A stretch of DNA of 64,000 bases from Pseudisothecium myosuroides. Its lineage: Eukaryota > Streptophyta > Bryopsida > Hypnales > Lembophyllaceae. Made by a program: the position numbers and the translations under genes. The notes below the pieces were generated by a model that saw only the letters and a list, made by a program, of their open reading frames with translations, was not told the origin of the DNA and searched no databases. Shown here in pieces: positions 10,867 through 21,185 of this stretch; the first letter of the stretch is position 1, and every line of letters begins with the position of its first letter. The stretch lies in NCBI GenBank assembly GCA_951799445.1, contig OX637287.1, positions 44,545,724 through 44,609,723 on the forward strand, given 5' to 3'.

Positions 10867-11988
10867 TATTAGAGAATTAGCTATCTACTTCTCCAAAATA
10901 TTATTTAAAAAAAACACTAGTTGGGACGTACGAAAATGTAAGTAGTGAAGTTTAATGTATGATTACAATTGAATTTTTCACTCCAATTTGGATGCTAAAT
11001 TTGAGTTTTTTCCTATCTAACCTATGGCATGCAAAATGATTGATGTACCCTATTGGCATTGTTGAAATTTAAATTTTTTTCACATAAAGACAAATGTGCG
11101 AAATGGGAAGGGGAATCAAAAATTTGTTTTTTTTGACAAAGTATAAATTTTTTAAGTAAGCTATCTAATTGGTCCAAAAGAATCTCTACACTACCTCAAA
11201 ACCAACAAAAATGAATCCATAATCTCATCTAAAGCAGTCACAATATATTCAAACATGGCCAGAACATGAAGGCCTAAAAAAGTGACTTTTTGTGATGAGT
11301 TTACAGTCAGAAGGTGGAATTTCCTATTATAGTTACTAATCACTCCATCACATCATCCAAGATATTGAGTGTAGCCACCATCAATCTAATGTAGCCCAAA
11401 TTTCATTTTTTGTAAAGAAGTTTGTATTCAATTGGTGTAAGACTGTACTGGATTGTTCCCTAGGTGCTTGTCATGGGCCTTTTGCTTGAAATAGGTTGGT
11501 TTACCTTAATCAAATTGTCTTTTGAATGTTAGTGCTTCCAATGATACAAATTTCAAGTTCTAATTTCTAAACAGTCACTCAAAAGATAGAGTTACATGGT
11601 AAGGGAGCCGACCACCCATTTTTGTTAGTTAGACTATTTTTTTTTCTTGATCAGCTCATGGTTTAGGTGACAGCTCACACGGGTATTTGTGAGCAGGATA
11701 TCGAGGAGGTGTACATTAAAAGCATAGAATGATTACAAGATGTACATTGGAGTCTACAATTATCACCTGCACTGAAGCATTGTTGATTTTGTAACTAGCC
11801 TATGGTTGGAAATATGGTGACCTATATAACAAGAATACGTTGAATGGAATCTTCACAAAAAAAATTTATAGTAATTTTATTTTTGAAGGGAAAAATCTAC
11901 AAAAATATGAAATTCCTCTGTAATCTACTTCTCAAAACGGGGAAATTTTTCCCCTCACCACACCAATACTCTAGATATGCTAAATTGC
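10867..11988. other. Intergenic
   Basis: AT-rich, without a gene. Bases around 11216-11420 (GGCCTAAAAAAGTGAC, CAGAAGGTGGAATTTC, CATCCAAGATATTGA) are homologous to 54540-54660, so an old dispersed repeat is present in both places. Confidence 0.45.
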
Positions 11989-11992
11989 TTAA

Positions 11993-13180
11993 CCCGTTAA
12001 ATGCCCAAGGCCTGTTTTGAGCTTCCTGAAATTTGCTCTAAATTGAACAAAAATCCAACATTTTGATAAGTTGTATCAATTTTTTTTAAATTGTAACCGT
12101 ACAAATTCAAACTAGACATGTTAGAGATCACATAGGAAAAGAAAACACAAGAATATCACTTATGGATTGAAAGATTATTATGTTTGATCATGAGGGTGTT
12201 AAAACTAAGAATTTCTTTCAATCCTTTTTTCACATGTCAAATCTAAAAAGTTGGTCACCAAAAAAATATGAGGTTAGCCCTTTAATGACTAAGAAGCCCA
12301 AATTTGGCCTCATGTTTTTTTAAGCAATTTTGAAGAGTTTATTTGGAGATTTTTATTTATTTTAATAATTCTTTATTTAAACTAATGCATGCAGTGTTCT
12401 TCACTCAAGCTAATGATATAATAATTTTTTTCCATTTAGATTACCCTTTCTACAATATGATCAATCAAAGTCCGTAACTTAAAATCATGAACTCTTAGTA
12501 TATAAAGGGTTAAAGGACCTAACATGCATAACCCCAATCAATTTATGGCTTCTCAAAATCTACTCTACAATTTTTTTGAATGAATTTCTAATGTGATTTT
12601 TCCTCCAAAATCTTGTGTATGTTGAGGCCATTTCCAAGAGCCCTCAACACTATAGAAAGTCAAGATTGCAATGGGTACCCTTGCACAAAGTCTTGAATAG
12701 AAAAATCATAATCAATCATTTTCATAATCGTATTTTAAATGTTAAACTTAGACTTCAAAAAGTTTTTTTCAAAAATATAAACTTCTAAAAATAGCAACTT
12801 GGTTAGGTTTTATTTAGCTTCAAAGTAAGGTAGGAAGTCCATAAACCACTCATCTAAGAGCTTAAGCTGACTTTTGGGGAGGTAGAACTTCTTAAAATAT
12901 TTTTCAGTAAATTTTCCTTGAAAGGCAAGAGAAATTGGCATCTAACCCAAGTTGTTTCATATTTTTTGAAGCTTTGTGGAATTAGTTATGAATTTCTGAA
13001 GTTGCAGAAAAGTGCATTTTTGTGGGCTCTAAAACCGACCACCTCCTCAAATGCACACCACTTGTACATTGGAAAGTGCAAAGTGTATCTCTAGAGCTTG
13101 ATTGGTTTTAGAACCCGCTCCATTTTAGGACCTCCTACCTTATTGTTACACCCAAATTGGGTGCCTTGGGCATTTAGGGG
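11993..13180 (-). mobile_element. TTAA-element, type A (reverse), interrupted by a MITE
   Basis: Left end CCCGTTAAATGCCCAAGGCC after TTAA (11989-11992); right end GCCTTGGGCATTTAGGGG followed by TTGA. Internal order is the reverse of the complete copy at 32640-33275. The MITE 12829-13140 sits inside and accounts for the extra length. No transposase is encoded. Confidence 0.75.
12829..13140. mobile_element. TA-flanked MITE, AGGTAG family
   Basis: 312 bases. Ends AGGTAGGAAGTCC and GGACCTCCTACCT are inverted repeats, with TA on each side (12827-12828, 13141-13142). The corresponding place in the type A element at 28280-30405 reads CAAAGTATTGTCAACACC with a single TA, so the insertion and its TA duplication can be read directly. 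Its body is related to 42342-42668 (shared GGCATCTAACCCAAG block). Confidence 0.85.
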
Positions 13181-13859
13181 TTGAGTGATCAGAAATGGGT
13201 CGTCTCCCTTAAGTTACTGTATGTGGTGGGGCAAATCCGTCAGTCGTCCGGCTGCGTCCGTTCAGTCCGTCTGTGCCGCCTGCAGAACTTCCCTGGGGTG
13301 CTGCATCCCGCCGGCCTTGTCTGTGCCGCCTGAAGAGATCGACCTGCTGCGAGGCCGACACTTGGACAGACCCTGGCTCTCCAGAATTCAGTTCTGAAAA
13401 CGGCTATTCATTTCACTTATCCACTTCGTCAGGTTCCTCAGTCTGCTACTCTGCCTTGGCTTGGCTTGAGGGTCAAGATTGCTGCTGAGCCTGCCACTTG
13501 ACTCGCCCTCCCAGCTTGGCTTCACCGGGAAGCCTCTGCCTATCAATTCCCTGTTTCCACTGTTGAGACCGGGGGACATTCGCATTGGCTTACAAGGGAC
13601 TGGGGTCGTCACGTGACTAATCGTGGGCTTACACGTGCCGCAAACAGAAAAAATATAGCACTGTAGAGTGTAGAGGACGTGGGATTCAGATTCGATTGAA
13701 TCTTTGGGATTCATTTGCATTTTGGGGAAGTTTATTTTGGATAAGGTGGGCACCCCCCAACGCCACCTTTGGGAACTGTTGCCCAGAGATTTTTCTGGAC
13801 TTTCAGGTTCCGAAGCCTAGGTGGCTTTGATGGCATCAAATATCTGGCGATATTTCCAC
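13181..13859. other. G+C-richer spacer between two inverted type A elements
   Basis: Sequence unlike the AT-rich neighbours (for example 13240-13390). Frames at 13185-13488 and 13388-13753 show no domain. It lies between a reverse and a forward type A element whose outer ends face TTAA and ATAA, so it may be captured host DNA in a composite element. Confidence 0.45.
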
Positions 13860-14510
13860 CCCCTAAATGCCCCAAGGCACCCAATTTTGGTGTCCACAAT
13901 ACTTTGAAGTTAAAATAAAACCTAACCAAGTTGATATTTTTAGTAGTTCATATTTTTGAAAACTGAAATCTTTTTGAAGACTAGTTTATCACCAAAAATC
14001 CGATTTTGAAAATGATTGATTATGATTTTTTTTATTCAAGATTTTGTGCAAGGGGGTTCATTGCAATCTTGACTTCCCGTAGTGTTGGCTCTTGGAAATG
14101 AGCCTCAAATATATTAGATCTTGGAGAAAAAGTCACCTTAGAAATTCATTTCAAAGAATTGTAGAGAAGATTTTGAAAAGCCGTAAATTGATTGGGGTTA
14201 TGCATGTTAGGTCCTTTAACTCTTTTTTTTTTTTTGGTGGCCAACATTTTAGATTTGGCATGTGAAAAGAGGATTAAAAGACTTCAAGTCATTTTTGCAG
14301 TTTTAACAGCCTCATGTTCAAACATTATAATCTTTCAATTCACAAGTGATATTGTTGTGTTTTCTTTTCGTAAGTGATTTCTAACATGTCTAATTTGAAT
14401 TTGTACGGTTACAATTCAAAAAAATTGATACAACTTATCAAAATGTTTGCTTTTTGTTCAATTTAGAGCAAATTCCTAGAAGCTCAAAAAAGGCCTTGGG
14501 CATTTAGGGG
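13860..14510 (+). mobile_element. TTAA-element, type A (forward)
   Basis: Left end CCCCTAAATGCCCCAAGGCA at 13860, but with no TTAA before it; right end GGCCTTGGGCATTTAGGGG followed by ATAA. Internal sequence is collinear with 32640-33275. Confidence 0.7.
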
Positions 14511-14868
14511 ATAACTTATGGGGACAAAGTCATCTGGCAACAATGAACCTTGAAAATATGTAAAGGCGGTATTGAGATGAGAGTGGTAAGGTAACTAGCC
14601 CCAAAAGTGCCCTTTTATCATGTGAATCAAAATTAAGTTGGCTGATGTAGTGGATGAATTTTCAATGAATATTTAGTGAGAGGAGGATGAAATTTGTAGT
14701 GAATGCAAGAAGTTGCATAATTTTTGGAATGTTGGAAATTTAGTTATAATTTTCAAGAAGTGAAAGCTAGTAGGCTACTATTTTAGTTTATAGGTGGTGT
14801 AGTAATCACATGGGATAGTTTTGTGAATTGGCCATGATTTATCCTGAAAGTGATTCTTTTGTATTTAA

Positions 14869-16018
14869 TCCCTAAAGTCCCAAGAAGCCCCTTCAAGAGG
14901 TTCTTATAATCTCATTTTTTGACAAGATTTTCTGAAGCTTTTTTTCAAGATAGGAAAAATGATTATCTTTGTCGAATATAACTTTTATTTTGATTTGTGC
15001 TTGGAAAAAAAAAAATCACAAAACAAGATGAAGGTAGATAACAAAAAAATAATTTCTTATAGATAATATTTTGTTTACAGTGAAACCTCTCATAATGCAA
15101 ATTCCCTACTTGCATAACTACTTGTAGTTCTATATTTGCATACTCCTTATGTGCATAAAGTCTACTACACATAGCATTAATGGAGGTGATTGCGTCATAC
15201 ATCACTAATTTTTTTAGTTGAACAACCAATATGAACCAATTAAACACAATTTCAGTACTTCATGAGCATGTTTAATTAATTGGATTTGGGCACTTAAGCT
15301 TCTTTATGTGCATACTGTATAGCTAAAACTTTCTTCCACTGTTCCCATGCAACAAGGGAGGTTTCACTATATATTGAAAGATTTAATTCATTCCATTTGG
15401 ATAAGTGATGTGAAGGTTATGAAGCTTCTTGTTTTGTGGGCATTTTTAGAAATAATGAATCAAATCTGTTTTTGAACTCAATTTAAACAATTAAAAAAAA
15501 AAGTTGCACATGGTTTAGTTTGCTTCTAGAATAATCTCATTGTTGAGGTTGGTGTATTTCAATTTCATCTTAAAGCTATCAACAATTTAGTTTTTTTTTC
15601 TATCTCGTACCTACTTTAACTTAACAATTTTTTAAAGAATGAAAATTAAGCGGGGGGAAGGGGGGGTGAATTTTTTTCCAAACCCTAAACTCAATTCTTC
15701 AACATAAAAAAAAATTGATTCACAACCTACACAACAAAAAATTTAAATTAAGAGGATTCAAAGCTTTATAATCTAATGAAGCTAGGAGTTGAAAAAACAA
15801 GCTAGAAACAAAAAAATACTTCATTTTAAATACTAATATCTTTTTATCGATGCAGTCAAAGTTTAAAGATTTTTTTCCAAACATTTTTATACTAGTGTAG
15901 TACAAGATCCTACAATTGGAATTGCAAAAGAAACAAATGTTTAATTTTTTTTGTTGTTTGTATTGAAATGGCAGCTTTAAGTATCTTCGACAGAAAAATG
16001 GCGTTGGAACATTAAGGG
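14869..16018 (-). mobile_element. TTAA-element, type B (reverse), interrupted by a pogo-like MITE
   Basis: Left end TCCCTAAAGTCCCAAG after TTAA (14865-14868). The body holds the type B landmarks TTCATTCCATTTGGAT and ATCCTACAATTGGA in reverse order. The right end is GGAACATTAAGGG followed by TTAA (16019-16022). It is decayed relative to 16023-16947. The minus-strand frame 15720-16199 is repeat sequence. Confidence 0.6.
15078..15369. mobile_element. pogo/Emigrant-like MITE (Tc1/mariner type)
   Basis: Left end CAGTGAAACCTCTC, right end GGGAGGTTTCACTA, with TA flanking both sides (15076-15077, 15370-15371). CAGT(A/G)(A/G)AACCTCT ends with TA targets are typical of plant Emigrant/pogo-derived MITEs. 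Nested in the type B element. Confidence 0.7.
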
Positions 16019-16022
16019 TTAA

Positions 16023-16947
16023 CCTAAAGGCCCAAGGCCTTTTTTCTGCCAAAAAACACTGAAAACTGCCATTTCTATAGCAAAGAGTAAAAAAAATTGA
16101 AAAATGTTTTTTTTGCACATCTAACCGTAGGATCTTACACCTAACTAGTATGAGAATGTATGGAAAAAAATTCAGAATTTTTGACCGCACAGATTGCAAG
16201 ATATTTGTGTTTAAAGTGGGAAAAACAAGTTTTTCAGCACATTGCGGGACTGGATTTTTTGACTTTGAACATTTTTAACTTAAAATTTTTACACTACAAA
16301 GTTTTGAGCTTTTAATCTTTGTAGTGGAGAATTGAGTTGAGAGTCTAGGGAAAAAAAAATATATTCAAAAAAACTTAATTATCCTAAAAAAATTGTTAAG
16401 TAAAAGTAGGTAAGAGATAGAAGGAAAATCTAAAACATTAGTATATTTTAGATGGAATTAAAATACAATAATCCCAATGGTGAGATTGTTCTAGCAAGTA
16501 AACTAAACAATGAGATTTTTTTTTTCTGAAAAATTGCAAAAATAGCATTCAGAAATGAATCCCACAGTTATTTTTTCAAGAAGATGCTCTAACTGCCCGA
16601 AAAACAAGAATGTCCATAACTTTCTCATAACAAATCCAAATGAAATGAATCAAAGCTTTCTAGATAGGCAAAAATATAATCTATGAGAAAAAAAAATACT
16701 AAAATACTAAAATAAAAATTTTGCCATTTTTTTTTGCTGCCCGAGCTGCCCGAGTCCCCTATTTTGAGCTTATTTGGTCATAACTTTAGTTCCCGGGCAC
16801 CGATTGTGAAAAAAAATATATTCCCACGAAGCTTATCAGCTTTTCTACCTCCAAAAAAAGTTTCAAAAAATCTGGAGAAAATTTCAGCCCGTAGGTACCT
16901 GCCCGAAATCCCATTTGTCCCCCGAAGGGACAATGGGCCTTTAGGGG
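16023..16947 (+). mobile_element. TTAA-element, type B (forward)
   Basis: 925 bases between two perfect TTAA sites (16019-16022, 16948-16951). Left end CCTAAAGGCCCAAGGCC, right end GGGCCTTTAGGGG. A subterminal hairpin TGTCCCCCGAAGGGACA lies just inside the right end. The same length and order occur at 26127-27051 and 29409-30323. Confidence 0.8.
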
Positions 16948-17365
16948 TTAAATTGCTCGCAATATGGGTGCAAAAAGTGTCTCTCATTAATTGAAAACAC
17001 AACATTCATTACTAAACATCTAGTAATTGAAAATGGAACTGATATTTTACCATATTTCTACTTATTGAAAACAGAGCATTTATGGCTTTCTATTTGTTTT
17101 TAAATAAATTTTCTTGTGTGCTACATTGCCCTTTCTCTTTTCATCCATCTTTATGTTGAATTTCATCCCTTCCAACTTTCCATTCTATCAAGATACCTTG
17201 TGAAGACAAATATTAAACTTTTACATATGAATTCGTTAGTTTTCCTTTAACTATACTTCTAAATTAAAAGACCTGGACACTTTAATAGTCTAGTTCGCCT
17301 TTTACACCAAAGATGACAAACAAGTGGGTTGCTAATTAAAAAAATTAAAAAACAAATCATTACTA

Positions 17366-17666
17366 AGGTATGAGATCCATAAAGTGCCCATTTAAGAGCT
17401 TAAAATTAATTTGGGGAGGGTAGGCTTCATGAAATATTTTTTGTAAACTTTCCTTGAAAGACAAATAGAATTGGCATCTAACCCAAGCCATTTCACATTT
17501 TTTGAAGCTTCATCAAATTAGTTATGAAATTTTGAAGTTCAAATACAATAACTACTATAAACGTCCACCCTTTGAAATGTACATTATTTGTACATTGCAA
17601 GGAGAAAGCAAAATGTACGTCTATGTTAGAAGATGCTTTTAGAGCTCAAGGTCTTTATGGACCCCC
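17366..17666. mobile_element. TA-flanked MITE, AGGTAG family (decayed)
   Basis: Left end AGGTATGAGATCC after TA; the body matches 12829-13140 (GGCATCTAACCCAAG, TTTTTTGAAGCTT); right side GGACCCCC then TA. The right inverted repeat is poorly preserved, so that boundary is approximate. Confidence 0.55.
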
Positions 17667-17668
17667 TA

Positions 17669-18312
17669 AGGTAACTACACCTAATTTTGACTACTTTCTA
17701 AAATCTATCACTCGAAATTCTTGCTAAAATGTACTCCCACTGTTCATAAGAGTCTATGGTCGATTTTAAAAACACCTATTTTTAACACTTTGAAAATTTG
17801 TAGTTAATCCTTTGGTGACCAAAAAATACATTCTAAGTAAATCTAGAATCCCCTTTTGACTACGAACAAGTCTCGACAAAAAAAGAATTAAATATAACAA
17901 TGGAAACCATGTTGAATTGCTTATTATTGTAATTTTAGGTGTAAGGTGGAAACACCCAAAAACGTCCCTATACCCATTCTTGCTCAATAGACTTCCATTA
18001 AAGCATCAGTAGACTTCCATCAAGTGTCTCCCACATGTGTTTTTAAATCATCCCCATACTACAATGTGATTGGTGTATTGTTGATTTTTTTTGAGAATTC
18101 GGTTTTAGATTAAACTAAATAACAAGTTTCAATGACTTAGGAAATTGCTACTTTGAAAATTCATAGAAATTACATGTCATATCTGAAAATTCTAATTTAA
18201 AAAATTAAATTCATTATTTTCAAATGCTAATACTATAAAAAAAAAATTCTAGTAAAAGGTGCCTCCAACTATGCTGAATTTCTTATTTTGATAGTTGTAG
18301 GTGTTTCCACCT
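17669..18312. mobile_element. TA-flanked element, AGGTAACTACACC / AGGTGGAAACACC ends
   Basis: Left end AGGTAACTACACCTAA after TA (17667-17668); right end GTAGGTGTTTCCACCT then TA (18313-18314). A second, inner pair of ends, AGGTGGAAACACCC (17944) and the same right end, is also TA-flanked (17942-17943), so 17944-18312 (369 bases) could be a separate insertion. The left part is homologous to 61592-61870. Confidence 0.6.
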
Positions 18313-20306
18313 TATTATTACCTTCCCTTCCCTTGCAAAAGTGGATGGGACAGGTTTTCTTTTTTAAGCGTTTTTTCGCTCGAAAGTGATGATTTTCTTT
18401 GTCTAGAAATATTTGGTGAAATATCGCTACTTTTTAGTGGATAAAATCGCTAATTTTGCTACCAAATCTCAGGATGATATGGCTCAATTTTGGATGAATG
18501 TACACCATTTTGGATGAATAAATGGGATTTCATCCACAAATTGCAAGTTTCATCCATTTTCATGAATGTAAACAGCTTCCTCCTTCTAGAAATTATCGCT
18601 TTCTGTACTGCCCAAAATAAATGAAAAAACAAACCCTGGGGTGGGGGCTCTTCCTGCAGCCTCAAGAGACACATGTGCAGGCACAGAAACCCACACATAA
18701 GTAACTGCCAAACCATAACCACACTTTTGGTTTCTAGCGAATCAAGGAGCATCAAACACACCACCTGCCCCGAAACTTCGTGGACGCCAACCCGCCGACG
18801 CACGGAAACCCACTGCCAGACCCCAGGTGAGCAGGATCCCCGCCGTCCTTTTCACACTACTCCCCCAACTGGATGAATCTCATCCCTCACCTCATCCCGT
18901 CAGTCCCCCCCACATCCCATCCCATCCCATTTCATCCAAACGAATCCAACGACGCAGCGCGTTCCAGCACGACCGACGAGGACCGTCGATGCACTAAAGC
19001 CCGGAGGAGCGTGCAGGCGTGTGTCGAATCCGTGACGTGGCCACGTACCCGCCAGGATGGACCGACCGTGCGGATCAATCCATCCACTCCCCTCGTGGTT
19101 GGGCTTGCCGGGGGGGGAGCTTCCGACCCCCTTTCCTGCTGACCTGGCGACCGTCCTCGCTGGCGGCTCGGCTCGGCTCCCCCGCGGGGTCAGTTAACCG
19201 CCCTCCTGTCTGGGAAATGTCCGAGCGCCGTGGCTGGCCCCACCACCGGCCTCGTTCTTCTAGACGCTCCCAGAAAACGCAACTGGATCAACTGCCAAGG
19301 ATCCCATTTGAGGACGTGACCCCCCCTCATTTCCTACACCTTGCCTCACTTCGATTGAGCTCCGTTTTGAGGTTGTAAGTTATTGAATATCTCTTCAGAG
19401 CCAACTTGCGCCGGAATTAATCGAAGCGCCTAAGTGGAAATTGCGGAATTTGGGAATCCAAGGGAATTTGCCCGCTTCTGAGTGTTGAGTAATCGAGCAA
19501 TTGATGAATTTGGAGAGAATTGGGGCGATTTCGTAACAGGAATTGCGATTGAAGTAGTGCGCGTGCAGAGAGAGAGAGAGAGAGTGAGTGTGGATTGATT
19601 GAAAAGAAACAGAGTGTTTGCAGGTTTTGGATAGTGCGCGTGTGAGTGGACGGTGGGTTGGTGCCGCGGGTTTTGGGTTCACGGGAATTGGAGTGGTGCG
19701 TACGCAACAAGATGTGTGATTTCGTTGAGATGAACGAGTGATTTTTCGTTTCGGGTAGTGTGCGTGTGTGGGTGGACGGTGAATTTTTTTAGTGCTGTGG
19801 GTTTTGGGTTTTGGGGAGGTGGTGTGTAAGTGTGACAGAGGAGTGGGTTTTAGGAACAGAGAGGAATTGCGAGGTGGAGAATTAGGGCGATTGGGAATTT
19901 GGAAGAATTCGAGGATTTTGGAGGAATTTGTCGTGGTTCACGCGGCGGTGGATTCGACGTGAGCGAGACGAGGAGGCGCTTGTGACTTTTGGGTAGCGCA
20001 AGGGATTTGTGTGACCGCGGACATTGTTTCGGCGTGCTGACATTGAGCGAGAAGAAGAAGGTGTCTTCGAAATTTGGATTGTTGGTTTACGGCTTTGGGG
20101 GAATTTTTTTGGGGTTTTTTGTGTGTCGGAATTGCGGTGAGTGGACGCGCGCTGTAATCTGAGTGCGGGAGCGGAGGCCAGAAGCCGTCACGATTGCGAT
20201 AGGCCGAGCTTCGGGGCGTGCACAAGCAGTCACCATAGGTCTCGGAAGCAATTTCCCCTCCATCTACGGGGAGGCGATCGCGGCGAAGACGTTTCGTCGT
20301 GTCGGG
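18313..20306. promoter_or_regulatory. Upstream and probable 5' leader region of the DREB2 gene
   Basis: Sequence changes from AT-rich to G+C-richer after about 18650. Frames at 18873-19378 and 19395-19710 show no domain. A GA repeat at 19567-19584 fits a GAGA/BPC-type site. The 700 bases before the ATG are G-rich on the plus strand and likely transcribed. A GTGAGT donor-like site at about 20136 raises the possibility of a 5' intron, as in some DREB2 genes. I cannot place the transcription start. Confidence 0.4.
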
Positions 20307-21185
20307 ATGCAGTTGGGCACCCCGACGGACGGCAGGCTGAGCCCGACGTCGGGTCATATTGAGAAGCCCCCTCGGAAACCCGGAAAGCGATGGAAGAAAG
20401 GCGCCATGAAAGGGAAGGGCGGTCCCGAAAATATGGCTTGTGAGTTTCGCGGCGTGCGACAGCGGACGTGGGGGAAATGGGTCGCTGAAATTCGTGAGCC
20501 CAAGAAACGGGCTCGCCTCTGGCTCGGCAGCTTCTCCACGGCGCAAGAAGCCGCGTTGGCCTACGACATCGCTGCGCGTAAATTGTACGGCGCCTCAGCT
20601 GAGCTTAATTTGCCCCCACAAGAGTCACTCGGACTCGACGCCATGCCGACCTCGTCTCCCTCGAACCCCGAAATGCACGACGTCGAGATTACGGAACTTG
20701 GCGCCCCTCCAAATGCAGGTAGCAGTAGTCGCACCGCAATGCACATAGCGATCAATGACGACGAGAGCGACTTAGTGGAAGCGAAATCTGGTCGAGCGTT
20801 TTCGAACATGGACGCCAGGGAGATCTTCTTCCACGACAGAGACGGGGGAGCCACTTCATCTTCCTCAGCGCAGCAGCAGCAGCAGTTTGCAACTCCAGCT
20901 GATCTCAAGGACATCGAGGTCTTCTTGGACCAAATCGACTTCCATTACCCGACGCCGACCTTCAGCAACGTGGACGACGACAACGACTGCGCGGCGTCGG
21001 GAGGGTCCAATGATTCCAAATTCTCCCCGAGCGCGGCGATGGCGGATCAGTGGGAGGATGCGAATCTGGGCGAGCAGTTTCTCAACCTGGAGTTGCAGAG
21101 CTTGGACAGTGTCTTGAACGAGCCTCTCGAACTGGAGAATCATGTCCAGCTCTGGGACACGCGCGACGTGCCGCCTCGCCAATAA
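20307..21185 (+). CDS. DREB2-type (A-2) AP2/ERF transcription factor
   Basis: 292 residues from ATG 20307 to TAA 21183-21185. The frame stays open upstream (to 20163) but has no earlier ATG. The motif [13 protein letters not shown] (residues 30-42) matches the conserved segment before the AP2 domain of DREB2A-like proteins. The AP2 domain is residues 47-103: [19 protein letters not shown], then [18 protein letters not shown] and LNLP. The valine and glutamate that mark DREB over ERF proteins are present (V59, E64). These factors bind the dehydration-responsive element (core CCGAC) and activate drought, heat and osmotic stress genes in the nucleus. A short basic N-terminal stretch (RKPGKRWKK) may serve nuclear import. 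The C-terminal part has a Gln run (189-193) and is acidic (about 200-292), fitting an activation region. No neighbouring gene suggests a partner. Confidence 0.93.
   Translation: MQLGTPTDGRLSPTSGHIEKPPRKPGKRWKKGAMKGKGGPENMACEFRGVRQRTWGKWVAEIREPKKRARLWLGSFSTAQEAALAYDIAARKLYGASAELNLPPQESLGLDAMPTSSPSNPEMHDVEITELGAPPNAGSSSRTAMHIAINDDESDLVEAKSGRAFSNMDAREIFFHDRDGGATSSSSAQQQQQFATPADLKDIEVFLDQIDFHYPTPTFSNVDDDNDCAASGGSNDSKFSPSAAMADQWEDANLGEQFLNLELQSLDSVLNEPLELENHVQLWDTRDVPPRQ

Noticed and set aside
15720..16199. Minus-strand frame of 159 codons
   Set aside because: Spans the joint of two type B TTAA-elements; a similar partial frame at 29368-29586 is likewise element sequence.
18873..19378. G+C-rich frames upstream of DREB2
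   Set aside because: No domain, low-complexity composition and overlapping frames in the same strand; more likely promoter or leader DNA.
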